64,000 nucleotides of DNA from Hydrogenovibrio sp. SC-1 (GTDB lineage Bacteria > Pseudomonadota > Gammaproteobacteria > Thiomicrospirales > Thiomicrospiraceae), in the NCBI RefSeq assembly GCF_002848135.1, contig NZ_PKGB01000003.1, forward strand, positions 62,001-126,000, written 5' to 3'. The notes under the pieces were generated by a model, which ran no database searches, was not told the origin of the DNA, and saw only the letters and a program-made list of their open reading frames with translations. Positions 16,660-25,357 of this stretch are shown piece by piece. Positions within the stretch are counted from its first letter, which is position 1. Each line of letters opens with the position of its first letter. The translations under genes and the position numbers were made by a program.

Positions 16660-19139
16660 AAGCGTTTAATGAAATGGTGACCGCGCAACGCTGGTTTTTC
16701 CGAGCCTTAAAAAAGGGGGATTGGTTGTGGTTATTATTGGCTATTCTAATTGCCAGTGCGACGGTCACCTTTGTTGAAACGCTGGGTAGTACTTTGAAAA
16801 CCAGTATGCTGCGACAAGCGGCCAATCATCTTGGTGCCGACTTGGTGATTCGCAGTTCTCGCGAAATCCCGGCAAAATGGCAGACTTTAGCGAAAAGCTT
16901 AAATCTTGAAACCGCTCAGGCCCAAAGTCTGACGACCATGGCCGGTCACCAAGGGCAGTTTCAACTAGTACAACTCAAAGCCCTGTCGGAGACGATGCCA
17001 CTCCGACAGTCACCGACCCAACAATCACTCGATTTTACCCCCTCAGGGCAACCAGGCCTGCCAGTCGTCTGGGTTGAAGATGCGTTGATGCCACTAATGA
17101 ATCTTAGCGATAACAGTGTGATTACTTTAGGTAAATCACAGTTTCGTCTTGCAGGCGCCTTTAAAGCAGCAGGGGGCTTTTCCGGCATGGGCGGTTTTGC
17201 CTATCAAATGCAAATCCGGCTGAGTGAGTTGGCAGCAACAGCATTAAAAGGGCCTGGTAGTCGTATTCGATATGAACTGGCCGTGGCGGGCAATGCTGCT
17301 GCATTACAACAGTTCTCCCAACAACTGGCGGCAGAAAACAGTCCCCATCTTCAAGTGATTTCGGCGCAGGCGCCTTCACAAGATTTGGCAAAATCGTTGG
17401 ACACGGCTTGGTTGTTTTTAGAATTAGCAGGCTTGTCTGCGGTATTGGTAGCCGGACTTTCCATATTGATTGCCAGCCGCTTTTATTTGCAGCGTTGGCA
17501 AAATACCATCGCCTTAATGCGAGCATTTGGTGCGACTCAAGCGCAAATGAGTCGATTGTTTGGCTATCAAATGACGTTATTGGCCATTTTGGGCAGTGGC
17601 CTAGGCGTATTGTTAGGGGCGGTGCTTTTACAGTTGAGTGTGCCCTTTCTCCATCAGTACTTTGAGGACTTGGTGTTGCCCAGTTTTCATTCGGCTTACC
17701 TTCAAGGATTTTTGATGGGTGGGTTGGTCTTGTGGAGTTTTGCTTGGCAAGCCTTCCGTCAAGCGGTGCAAACTTCTCCAATGCAATTGCTTAAAAACAC
17801 GGTGATTGCCCCGAAAATGCAACCTTGGCTCATCAGTCTCGGACTGATTTTGTTGTTGGTGATTTCGATGACCAGTGCGGTGACATGGATTTTGTTAGGG
17901 CTAGTAGTGGCGGCAGGCGTGCTTTATGGTGCATCACAGCTATTGATTCATTTTCTGCAAGTGTGGCAAACTCAAAGTCGGGGCTGGCTGAAATTGTCGT
18001 TGGCCGCACTGACAAAGTCACCAGGCCTGGTCAAAATTCAACTGATTTCCATTGGCTTAGTGTTATTTGTGTTGATGGTGATGACCTTTGTGCGTCAAGA
18101 TTTGATGCAAAGTTGGCAAGCCGCTTTACCGGCGGATACACCGGATACCTTTTTAATCAATATTCAACCAGATCAAAAAGCGGCTGTTGAAACGCTCTTG
18201 GAAAACCATCAGATTGAAACCGAATTGGTGCCAATGGTTCGAGGGCGTCTAGTTGCCATTAATGACACGCCCATCCAAGCGCAACAACAAACCGAAGATC
18301 GGGCGCGTCGCTTACTGGAAAGAGAAGCCAATATCGCTGTGCTCCCCAAACCGCCTAATTACAATGAAATTGTCGAGCAGGCAACTGTGTCCAGTTTAAC
18401 GGATTCAATGCAAGTGCTGCCGACGGTTTCGGTGGAGCAGAGTATTGCAAAATTATTTAATTTACAGCTCAATGACCGTCTAACGTTTAGTTTGAGTGGT
18501 CAGCAAAGGCACTATCGATTGGATACCATTCGCCAAGTGGAATGGCAAAGCCTGCGACTGAATTTCTTTTTTGTGATACAGCCAGAAGCGGATGTGGCTT
18601 TGCCTATTTCTTATATTGGTAATTTTGCGCTCAAGCCGCGCGCCATTCAAGCCAATGAACTGACCCAACAATTGGCCGAAACAGCACCTGGCGTGCTATT
18701 GATTGACGCCGAAAAAATTCTGGCGCAGATTCAAACCATTATGACCCAAGCCAGTTGGGGCGTCTCTGCGCTCTATGGTTTTACGCTGATGGCCAGCCTA
18801 ATTGTATTGTTTACTGCGACGCTCGCTAGTCAGCAAAGTCGGGTGCAGAGCTGGATGTTGCTGAGAACTTTAGGTGCTAATCAGGCTACCTTGGTGAAGG
18901 TTGGGTTGACAGAATTTATGATCCTTGGGGCCTTGGCAGGGTTTTTAGCCGCAACGTTAGCACAGTTCGCCAGTTTTTTGATTAGCCAATGGCTATTAGA
19001 TTTGCCGCTGCATTTTAACCCATTGCTGTGGTTGACCAGTCTGCTGGCAGGTGTTTTGATCTTATTGACGATCGGCTGGCTGACTCAGCGGCGCTATTTA
19101 AAACACTCTTCTCGTCACATGGCGCAAAAATGGACTTGA
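16656..19139 (+). CDS. ybbP: FtsX-like ABC permease YbbP
   Basis: An 827-residue membrane protein, close to E. coli YbbP in length. It has an N-terminal helix (about 22-44), a large periplasmic domain, two four-helix FtsX blocks (about 250-450 and 685-815) and a second soluble domain between them. It is translationally coupled to ybbA. It contains one exact iterated palindrome at 18021-18030 (coding SPGLV) and a one-mismatch copy at 17052-17061. Its stop codon lies within the -35 region of the following tRNA promoter. Confidence 0.9.
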   Translation: MKAFNEMVTAQRWFFRALKKGDWLWLLLAILIASATVTFVETLGSTLKTSMLRQAANHLGADLVIRSSREIPAKWQTLAKSLNLETAQAQSLTTMAGHQGQFQLVQLKALSETMPLRQSPTQQSLDFTPSGQPGLPVVWVEDALMPLMNLSDNSVITLGKSQFRLAGAFKAAGGFSGMGGFAYQMQIRLSELAATALKGPGSRIRYELAVAGNAAALQQFSQQLAAENSPHLQVISAQAPSQDLAKSLDTAWLFLELAGLSAVLVAGLSILIASRFYLQRWQNTIALMRAFGATQAQMSRLFGYQMTLLAILGSGLGVLLGAVLLQLSVPFLHQYFEDLVLPSFHSAYLQGFLMGGLVLWSFAWQAFRQAVQTSPMQLLKNTVIAPKMQPWLISLGLILLLVISMTSAVTWILLGLVVAAGVLYGASQLLIHFLQVWQTQSRGWLKLSLAALTKSPGLVKIQLISIGLVLFVLMVMTFVRQDLMQSWQAALPADTPDTFLINIQPDQKAAVETLLENHQIETELVPMVRGRLVAINDTPIQAQQQTEDRARRLLEREANIAVLPKPPNYNEIVEQATVSSLTDSMQVLPTVSVEQSIAKLFNLQLNDRLTFSLSGQQRHYRLDTIRQVEWQSLRLNFFFVIQPEADVALPISYIGNFALKPRAIQANELTQQLAETAPGVLLIDAEKILAQIQTIMTQASWGVSALYGFTLMASLIVLFTATLASQQSRVQSWMLLRTLGANQATLVKVGLTEFMILGALAGFLAATLAQFASFLISQWLLDLPLHFNPLLWLTSLLAGVLILLTIGWLTQRRYLKHSSRHMAQKWT
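18021..18030. repeat. Iterated palindrome copy inside ybbP
   Basis: Exact CCAGGCCTGG within ACCAGGCCTGGT, read in phase 0 as Pro-Gly-Leu. One of 13 exact copies. Confidence 0.9.
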
Positions 19140-19163
19140 TAAAAAACAGAATCCCCCTATAAT
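19136..19163 (+). promoter_or_regulatory. Promoter of tRNA-Pro
   Basis: TTGATA (19136-19141), a 16-base spacer, then a perfect TATAAT (19158-19163), 18 bases before the tRNA. The -35 box overlaps the ybbP stop codon. Confidence 0.75.
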
Positions 19164-19180
19164 ACGCCTTTCAATGGTTT

Positions 19181-19257
19181 CGGGGCATGGCTCAGCTTGG
19201 TAGAGCACCGTCATGGGGTGGCGGGGGTCGTAGGTTCAAATCCTACTGTCCCGACCA
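19181..19257 (+). tRNA. tRNA-Pro (anticodon GGG)
   Basis: 77 bases with a full cloverleaf. The acceptor stem CGGGGCA pairs with TGTCCCG (one G-U). The D arm has GCTC/GAGC. The anticodon stem CCGTC/GGCGG holds the loop ATGGGGT with anticodon GGG. The T arm is GTAGG-TTCAAAT-CCTAC, followed by discriminator A and an encoded CCA. It reads proline codons CCC and CCU. Confidence 0.96.
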
Positions 19258-19306
19258 ATCTTTCAAATGCTCGGCTAGAGCGTTATCTTTTGATTATCCT
19301 GCTTTT

Positions 19307-19323
19307 TCAAAAATAATTTTTGA
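19307..19323. terminator. Possible weak terminator after tRNA-Pro
   Basis: TCAAAAAT-A-ATTTTTGA is a 17-base A/T-rich inverted repeat, followed shortly by a T run. The stem has little GC, so termination would be weak. The rest of the 187-base gap before the mltF-like gene shows no gene. Confidence 0.3.
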
Positions 19324-19444
19324 TCTGGTTTTTACACAGATTAATATCGATTTTGACTGTCCAATTTTGTTCTATACTTTTAAGCATTCGTTCAGAAAAT
19401 TGCTTTACAATTTGAACTCGAAAATACTGCATGAAGGGTTGGGT

Positions 19445-20914
19445 TTGAAAAACGTTTTGACAAAAGTTTGGCTACTAATCTGTCTTGCTTTTTTAAGTGT
19501 GTCGTCTGTCTGGGCGAATGCGACAGTGCCGCAAAATACTTCAATAAACAGTCGCATTTTAGATAAGTTTCAAGGCGACCTGCCAGAGCTTAGAAAGCGT
19601 AATATGATTCGAGTGTTAGTCAGCTATACTCGCACCAATTTTTTCCTATCGGGTAAGGGCTTTCGCGGGTTGGAATATGATCTGTTAAAAGCCTATGTGG
19701 ACTATTTAAATCGTGGTCCCCGCAAAACTCGTTATCAAACGCATCTGACTTTTATTCCTGTGCCCTTTGGCGAAATTCTTGAAAAACTCGATGCCGGTTA
19801 TGGCGATTTGGCTGCGGCAGGATTGACCATTACCCCTGAGCGAGAAAACCTAACCGACTTTACCAAACCGTATATTGAGCATGTGAACGAGATTCTGGTC
19901 TCTAGTCGACAGGCCAAACCGATTCGTCGTCTTGAAGATTTTTCAGGAAAACGGGTTGTGGTAGTAAATAACAGTAGTTATGTGATTCATTTGGTGGCCA
20001 TTAATCAGTCATTGGGACAACTGGGGTTGCCGCCAATGGAAATTGTACGTGCCGATCCGATTATGGAAGCGGAAGATATTTTAGAGTTGGTGAATGAAAA
20101 TATGATTGCCTACACCGTGGTGGATGATCATATTGCGCATATTTGGAAGCGGGTATTAGACAATATTGTCTTGAATGAAGAAATCGTGGTGCATCATGGC
20201 GGTTCCATTGGTTGGGCGGTTCGTAAAGGCATGCCTAGATTTAGGCAATCACTCAACCGTTTTATCCACGATTATGCCAGGCCGGGTCATTTTTTAGGCA
20301 ATATGGTCTATAAAAAATATTTTGAGGATGACTATTGGATTAGAAACCCACCTGCACATGATTTGCTCAATAATGTCAGTACCTTGAAAACCTATTTTAA
20401 AAAATATGCCGATCTGTATGATTTTGACTGGAAGCTCATTGCTGCATTGGCCTATCAGGAATCACGCTTTAATCATAAAAAACGCAGTCCGGCAGGGGCG
20501 ATGGGCGTTATGCAGATTAAACCGTCCACTGCACGAGATCGTCAAGTCAATTTACCGAATATTAAAGATTTGGAAACTAATATCCATGCAGGCGTAAAAT
20601 ATTTGGCCTTTTTACGAGATCGCTATTTTAGTGATCCGAAATTAACCCGTGAAGAACAAGAAAATTTAACCTTAGCAGCTTATAACGCAGGGCCAGCAAA
20701 AGTGCGAAAGCTTCAGAAAAAAGCGGAAAAGATGGGATTAAATCCACATAAGTGGCTTTACAATGTGGAAGTTGCTGCTCGTCAAATTATCGGATCTGAA
20801 ACGGTTAATTATGTCACCAGTATCCAGAAGATGCGTATCTTTTTGGACGCGTCTAAACGGTTTGATAAAACGAAACGCCAATTTCTTCAAAATACGGTAG
20901 CGACTAATCCATGA
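19445..20914 (+). CDS. mltF: MltF-like membrane-bound lytic transglycosylase
   Basis: A 489-residue periplasmic murein hydrolase. A signal peptide (NVLTKVWLLICLAFLSVSSVWA) is followed by a solute-binding-protein-like domain (about 50-290) and an SLT domain (about 320-460). The catalytic Glu339 is in AYQESRF, and GAMGVMQIKP and LAAYNAGPAKV are typical of family 1 transglycosylases. The TTG start at 19445 has AGGG 6 bases upstream and puts the signal peptide at the N-terminus; the frame runs back into the tRNA but is not a gene there. It overlaps the next gene by 4 bases. Confidence 0.87.
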   Translation: MKNVLTKVWLLICLAFLSVSSVWANATVPQNTSINSRILDKFQGDLPELRKRNMIRVLVSYTRTNFFLSGKGFRGLEYDLLKAYVDYLNRGPRKTRYQTHLTFIPVPFGEILEKLDAGYGDLAAAGLTITPERENLTDFTKPYIEHVNEILVSSRQAKPIRRLEDFSGKRVVVVNNSSYVIHLVAINQSLGQLGLPPMEIVRADPIMEAEDILELVNENMIAYTVVDDHIAHIWKRVLDNIVLNEEIVVHHGGSIGWAVRKGMPRFRQSLNRFIHDYARPGHFLGNMVYKKYFEDDYWIRNPPAHDLLNNVSTLKTYFKKYADLYDFDWKLIAALAYQESRFNHKKRSPAGAMGVMQIKPSTARDRQVNLPNIKDLETNIHAGVKYLAFLRDRYFSDPKLTREEQENLTLAAYNAGPAKVRKLQKKAEKMGLNPHKWLYNVEVAARQIIGSETVNYVTSIQKMRIFLDASKRFDKTKRQFLQNTVATNP

Positions 20915-21984
20915 GTGTTGTGATGTATCGTGTTGTGAACAAGCCTTTGCTAAAAAACATAACCGCTTGGATCGGGTTTTTGTGGCTAGCAGGGTTGTTA
21001 TCATCCTGTAGTCTGCTCGAAAAAGCACCTGAAGCCCCTAAAACACTTCCTGATAAAGATACCGAAGCACCGAAAATTCAATTGAATGGCGGGGATTTGG
21101 TCATAGAACGCCATCAATATTTTACTGATCCGGGTGCAACCGCAACCGATGATTTTGATGGTCAGGTGGCGGTGAAGGTGTCAGGTAAGGTGAAGTCCCA
21201 TGCTTTGGGAAGCTACACCTTGACCTATACTGCAACTGATCAAGCTGGGAACCGTGCTGAACGGCAACGTCAGGTGAAAATTGTCCCCTATTCAACGGTG
21301 CCCCCTTTAAATGATACCGGTATCGCTTGGGCAGCCAACTATCCTCAAGGCAATGAAGAAAAGTGTCGTGGCGAATTGGCAGCTATGCAAGATTGTGCTC
21401 ATGGCCGTGATGGGTTTAATTTTACAAAATTAGACGCGGAGGGGCGACCTTTGCCTCGCTCTGCAAAACGTTGGTCTTGTGTCAAAGATAATCATACCGG
21501 CTTAATCTGGGAGGTGAAGACCAGGCAAAGCAAAAGAGCGGGTTTGCATTCCCGAGAAGATCAATACAATTTGCGCAATCTCATTTGGGCTAGTAATGGT
21601 GGTGCAACGGGATATCGCAATCATGATGGACATATTTGTACTGGTTTTATCGCGCGCAAACAAGATACTTACTGTAACACCCATGCGTTTGTTCAGCGAG
21701 TGAATAAAAAGGGACTGTGTGGTGCGCATGACTGGCGCTTACCCAATATTCAGGAATTAACATCACTCTTAAAGCTGAGAGAAAGAGGCGCTAAAATTGA
21801 TCGACGGTATTTTCCTAATACTCGTCGGGGCGGTTATTGGTCAAGCACGCCAGTTGCCTTTGATAAAAGTATGAACTGGCAGTTAGACTTTAGCAATGGC
21901 CGAGATACCGTAACGGCACGAAGAGATGAACTTTATGTGCGGCTGGTGCGCACAGCCTTGCCTGGAGGGGCAGATGCAAATTAG
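20911..21984 (+). CDS. Lipoprotein with DUF5011 and DUF1566 domains
   Basis: A 357-residue predicted lipoprotein. The hydrophobic segment ends in the lipobox LLSSC, with Cys33. An immunoglobulin-like DUF5011 repeat (about 55-125) has DPGATATDDFDG and YTLTYTATDQAGN. A DUF1566 (Lcl C-terminal type) domain (about 185-350) has HTGLIWEVK, WRLPNIQEL and YWSSTP. It is coupled to the upstream transglycosylase gene by ATGA and overlaps the next gene by 11 bases. It is probably a surface or periplasmic binding protein; its ligand is unknown. Confidence 0.75.
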   Translation: MSVVMYRVVNKPLLKNITAWIGFLWLAGLLSSCSLLEKAPEAPKTLPDKDTEAPKIQLNGGDLVIERHQYFTDPGATATDDFDGQVAVKVSGKVKSHALGSYTLTYTATDQAGNRAERQRQVKIVPYSTVPPLNDTGIAWAANYPQGNEEKCRGELAAMQDCAHGRDGFNFTKLDAEGRPLPRSAKRWSCVKDNHTGLIWEVKTRQSKRAGLHSREDQYNLRNLIWASNGGATGYRNHDGHICTGFIARKQDTYCNTHAFVQRVNKKGLCGAHDWRLPNIQELTSLLKLRERGAKIDRRYFPNTRRGGYWSSTPVAFDKSMNWQLDFSNGRDTVTARRDELYVRLVRTALPGGADAN

Positions 21985-22513
21985 GCCAATCATTTCAGTC
22001 TGGATGCCGTTAGTATGGGCTGTGAGCCTCGTCCCCAGTGTCGAGGCACAAACCTGTAAGCACAAAAACACTTTGCCGCTGACGCCGACGAAGGATTTTA
22101 AATCGCATCAAGATGGCACGGTGACGCATCTTAAGACGGGATTGATGTGGCAAGTGTGTAGCCTTGGTCAAAATTGGCAAAAAGGCAAATGTGTCGGTAA
22201 AGCCAAGGCTATGACTTGGCAGCAAGCCATGTTGACAACGCAACAACAGAATCAACAAGGCGGTTATGCAGGGCATTCAGATTGGCGGTTGCCAAATTTT
22301 AAAGAACTGAAGTCGATTGTTGAGTATCAATGTTTTGATCCGGCGATTAATCAGCGCGTTTTTCCCAATACCCCCAGTGAGTATTATTGGTCGTCAACGC
22401 CGGATGTGGATAGCCGATACGGTGCCTTCGGGATTGGCTTTGATCGCGGTGAGAGTTTCAGTGATTACCGGGATGATTATTATTTCATTCGCCTCGTCAG
22501 AGAAACCCATTAG
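21974..22513 (+). CDS. Exported DUF1566 protein
   Basis: A 179-residue protein with an N-terminal signal peptide (IRPIISVWMPLVWAVSLVPSVEA) and a single DUF1566 domain. HLKTGLMWQVC, HSDWRLPNFKELKSIVEY and YYWSSTPD repeat the pattern in the gene before it, so the two probably arose by duplication. The ATG at 21974 has GGAGGGG upstream; the frame opening at 21926 lies inside the previous gene. It is the last gene of the three-gene operon and is followed by the palindromic terminator. Confidence 0.75.
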   Translation: MQIRPIISVWMPLVWAVSLVPSVEAQTCKHKNTLPLTPTKDFKSHQDGTVTHLKTGLMWQVCSLGQNWQKGKCVGKAKAMTWQQAMLTTQQQNQQGGYAGHSDWRLPNFKELKSIVEYQCFDPAINQRVFPNTPSEYYWSSTPDVDSRYGAFGIGFDRGESFSDYRDDYYFIRLVRETH

Positions 22514-22524
22514 TTGAGTGTTTT

Positions 22525-22548
22525 AAAATGACCAGGCCTGGTCATTTT
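22525..22548. terminator. 24-bp perfect palindrome terminator with CCAGGCCTGG core
   Basis: AAAATGACCAGG followed by its exact reverse complement, 11 bases after the DUF1566 stop. A and T runs at the edges suit convergent use with the exonuclease gene at 22564. The iterated palindrome is at 22532-22541. Confidence 0.7.
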
Positions 22549-22563
22549 GACAGCCGATTTTTG

Positions 22564-23463
22564 TTATTGCGCTCGAATCGAAAAACTATCGGTGGCTTTG
22601 AGTTTGATGACTTCTGGTGATGGCACATTTTGATCCTGAAGCCAGGCCAGTTCTGATTGTTGTTCTGAGGCGTCAAACACCTTTTGCCAAACCCTCAGTT
22701 TGGCTTGCCAGCGATAGCCTCGTTGTTTTAACGCATCTTTTAGATCGAAAGGCGCGCCTGTCGCTTTGATTAATACCTTTTGCTGACGCACGGTTTGCAA
22801 TAAAAAATGCAATGCAGGTTGGGCTGTCTCAGAAATCGGTTGGCTTAAAAGGTGCGTCAGAGCCTGTACATCATCTAAAGCACGGTGCGCTTCATAATAA
22901 AAATGCCCAACTTTCCAGCACAAAAATTCCTGGCTACGTGAGCCAACTTTAGCCAAATGAAACCAGTCAATTTGGCTGGCTGAGCAACCCCAGACCTTAT
23001 CGACAAAACACGAATGGTAACGTTCTAAAATCGGTCGATCAAACCCTGCATTATGGGCGATGCAGAGCTGAACTTGGCTGATATCGGCAACCACTTCATC
23101 CCAGGGAATGCGGTGACCTTTGACATCATCAAAGGTCAGTCCTGTCACTTGGGTAACTTCAGCGGAGATGTCTCCTTCCGGTTCATTCAAGAAGTTTTTG
23201 GCACAAACCACTTTGTAGAAGTGGCCGTTCGAATCAAACTCAACCAATTGATAACCCAATTCAATTATTTCACAACTGTCGGTATTGAGCCCAGTCGTTT
23301 CAGTATCAATAATACAAACTAAGTGGTGTGCAATCTGCGGATCGTCCGGGAGATATTGGGAGATGGGTTGAAACTTCTTTAAGACTTGATATTGGCCAGA
23401 GGCTTCGAGTTGCTGTGCAAGCTGCTCCAACTCCGCAGGCGCGGCCGATTGCGATAAAGGCAT
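22564..23463 (-). CDS. DEDDh 3'-5' exonuclease, DnaQ/ExoX-like
   Basis: A 299-residue protein with an exonuclease domain at about 48-215. ExoI motif IIDTETTG (Asp53, Glu55), the ExoII region IAHNAGFD, and ExoIII HRALDD with the catalytic His are all present. The tail (about 220-299) matches nothing I recognise. It resembles the exonuclease X/DNA polymerase III epsilon-like group used in repair, rather than the replicative epsilon subunit. The ATG has GGAG upstream. It is a separate minus-strand gene just downstream of the HIRAN gene. Confidence 0.85.
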   Translation of the reverse strand: MPLSQSAAPAELEQLAQQLEASGQYQVLKKFQPISQYLPDDPQIAHHLVCIIDTETTGLNTDSCEIIELGYQLVEFDSNGHFYKVVCAKNFLNEPEGDISAEVTQVTGLTFDDVKGHRIPWDEVVADISQVQLCIAHNAGFDRPILERYHSCFVDKVWGCSASQIDWFHLAKVGSRSQEFLCWKVGHFYYEAHRALDDVQALTHLLSQPISETAQPALHFLLQTVRQQKVLIKATGAPFDLKDALKQRGYRWQAKLRVWQKVFDASEQQSELAWLQDQNVPSPEVIKLKATDSFSIRAQ

Positions 23464-23498
23464 TTTTTCTCCAAGGATTGATGTGGAATAAAGCTATT

Positions 23499-23969
23499 TT
23501 AACGGTTTTTTGACCGATGTTTGGGGCGTTTTAATAAGGATAGACGAAGCCTTTGCCAAAGATTAAGGTGCGTTTGAATGAGGATAAATAAATGTAAACG
23601 TTGGTATTGCCGATAACCATTAAACAGTTTGATTGTCATGGGGGCTGTTAGATGCGTCTCGTTTAGCAACCAAGTGAGCGCTCGGCTATGGGTATATGGA
23701 ATATAGCCGATTAATGCGGGTGGATTGCCCTGGGCAAGCGGTAAGTATATTTGGATGGCCTGGGAATCATATGGGTTGTCCGATTCAGGACTCAGCCGCA
23801 GTTCCTGACCAATAACCAGCCAACCCGCGGCTTCAGCCAGTTCAGCATCATAATAAAAGTGGCCTTTAATCGGTAATATCCAATGCCAAGGCTTTGGTTG
23901 AAAAAGGGATGTGAATCGTTGAAAGAACGCATTAATCTTTTGAGTGAATGTCATTCGACCATTTCGCAT
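23499..23969 (-). CDS. HIRAN-domain protein
   Basis: A 156-residue protein with a HIRAN-like domain at about 33-105: GHFYYDAEL, LRLSPESDNPYDSQAIQIY and LIGYIPYTHSRAL. HIRAN domains in larger proteins bind DNA 3' ends at stalled forks; stand-alone ones are poorly understood. The rest is basic and aromatic. It begins 3 bases after the ferritin-like gene and is probably the last gene of the 2-oxoacid oxidoreductase operon. A second ATG at 23954 is possible. Confidence 0.65.
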   Translation of the reverse strand: MRNGRMTFTQKINAFFQRFTSLFQPKPWHWILPIKGHFYYDAELAEAAGWLVIGQELRLSPESDNPYDSQAIQIYLPLAQGNPPALIGYIPYTHSRALTWLLNETHLTAPMTIKLFNGYRQYQRLHLFILIQTHLNLWQRLRLSLLKRPKHRSKNR

Positions 23970-23972
23970 GGT

Positions 23973-24506
23973 TTAGCTCTGTGCAACAGGCGCATCTAAA
24001 TCATCAATGGGATCTTGTGGGTCATCGCTTTTTGTTGGCACTCTTTTGGTCGCGCAAATCTTTTCACACTTTAAGCAGTGTGTTTGCAAAGACGTAATCA
24101 GATCAATCACTTCTTTTTGTGAGCTATTCGCAATTAAATCGCGATAGAAACAATGGTGCACTTGGATCATATCGGTCACGATTTGCCAGGCTTCATGCTC
24201 TGTCATTAAATAATGTGCCTGCATCAAGGCATTGGCCGGATGCTCATAGTCTTGGTGCGGAATTTCCCATGGGGGAATGGCCGGTAGATTTTGTTCGGGT
24301 AGTTTCGCCAACACGATTTCTTGCTCGGATTTAAAATAAGGACTTAACGCTGAAAAAATAGCCGCGGCCGTTTCATTATGGTGAGCTTGTAAGGTGTGAG
24401 CAAAGGTATCGCAGTAATAGATCGATTCTTCAATCATTTCATTAACCGCCGCTAATACCCAAGCCAAGTGTTTGTTATGGGTTTTTAAAAAAGGATGTGT
24501 TTTCAT
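23973..24506 (-). CDS. Predicted helical, ferritin-like protein
   Basis: A 177-residue protein that I do not recognise firmly. It looks like a four-helix bundle. Acidic/His clusters that could hold a metal pair occur in NEMIEESIYYC (22-32), SEQEIVL (60-66), and TEHEAW with VHHCFYRDL (102-124), recalling rubrerythrin/bacterioferritin relatives. The tail has C144, C147 and C151 (CLKCEKIC). Its ATG overlaps the stop of the oxidoreductase beta gene (ATGA), so the two are translationally coupled. A role in protecting or maturing the oxygen-sensitive oxidoreductase is speculation. Confidence 0.5.
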   Translation of the reverse strand: MKTHPFLKTHNKHLAWVLAAVNEMIEESIYYCDTFAHTLQAHHNETAAAIFSALSPYFKSEQEIVLAKLPEQNLPAIPPWEIPHQDYEHPANALMQAHYLMTEHEAWQIVTDMIQVHHCFYRDLIANSSQKEVIDLITSLQTHCLKCEKICATKRVPTKSDDPQDPIDDLDAPVAQS

Positions 24507-25357
24507 ACCAAAAGCGCCTTTTCAATGATGTCCATTTGTTCTGAGGCAGTGCCGTTTTTTTTGCTAGAAGCTTCTGATCTATAAACCGGTGAGTCCGCCT
24601 GGTAGTAAATACCTGTGTCAAACCCATCACTGCCATAAATGGCCTGTGCAGCTTCCATCGGATTGGCGAAAGGCGTTACATTCATCAAACGCATCGATTT
24701 ATGCCAATCCTTTTGCTCAGGCCGAAAGGTCACACAGGGGCTTTTGATTTCGACCAGTGAAAAGCCTTGGTGTTGAATGGCTTCTGTTAAGATTTTAGTG
24801 AGTCCATTGGGGTCACCGGAAAAGCCGCGGGCAATAAAACTGGCACCAGAAGCTAAAGCGATGCCCATTGGGTTAAAACTGGATAACCCCGTGCCATTCG
24901 GAGCCAATTTGCTGTGCCATTCCGGATCGGTCGTCGGAGAGGGCTGGCCTTTGGTCATGCCATAGACTTCGTTGTCCATCACAATATAGGTGATGTCCAT
25001 ATTGCGTCGACAAGCATGAATAAAGTGATTGCCGCCAATTGAATAGCCATCGCCATCACCTCCCGCGGCAATAACCGTTAAATCAGGCCTGGCCAACTTT
25101 AAGCCGCTGGCCAGTGCCAAAGCTCGGCCATGAATGCCATGAAAACCATAGACATCTAAATAAGCAGGTAATCGCGATGAACAGCCAATGCCGGATACCA
25201 ATCCAATATCCTGTTTAGATATGTTCAGCCAGGCCAGTGCTTTGGTCAGTGCGCGTAAAATAAAGAAATGGCCGCACCCAGGACACCAAACCGGATGCTC
25301 ATTGGAGGTGTAATCATTGGGGCGTGCTTTTTTAACGGGAATTTGTTCAAGGCTCAT
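24503..25357 (-). CDS. korB: 2-oxoacid:ferredoxin oxidoreductase beta subunit
   Basis: A 284-residue thiamine-diphosphate subunit. CPGCGHF near the N-terminus, GIGCSSR, and the TPP/Mg motif GDGDGYSIGGNH followed by NEVYGMTKGQPSPTT are the 2-oxoglutarate-type signature. The enzyme decarboxylates a 2-oxo acid to an acyl-CoA and reduces ferredoxin. The start is the ATG at 25357, with GGAGG 7 bases before; it overlaps the alpha-subunit stop (ATGA). The ATG at 25375 is less likely. 2-oxoglutarate is the most likely substrate, but 2-oxoisovalerate or pyruvate cannot be excluded. Confidence 0.88.
   Translation of the reverse strand: MSLEQIPVKKARPNDYTSNEHPVWCPGCGHFFILRALTKALAWLNISKQDIGLVSGIGCSSRLPAYLDVYGFHGIHGRALALASGLKLARPDLTVIAAGGDGDGYSIGGNHFIHACRRNMDITYIVMDNEVYGMTKGQPSPTTDPEWHSKLAPNGTGLSSFNPMGIALASGASFIARGFSGDPNGLTKILTEAIQHQGFSLVEIKSPCVTFRPEQKDWHKSMRLMNVTPFANPMEAAQAIYGSDGFDTGIYYQADSPVYRSEASSKKNGTASEQMDIIEKALLV

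Noticed and set aside
19187-19444. In-frame extension of the mltF-like gene back into tRNA-Pro
   Set aside because: It runs through the tRNA and codes nothing recognisable; the signal peptide starts at 19445.
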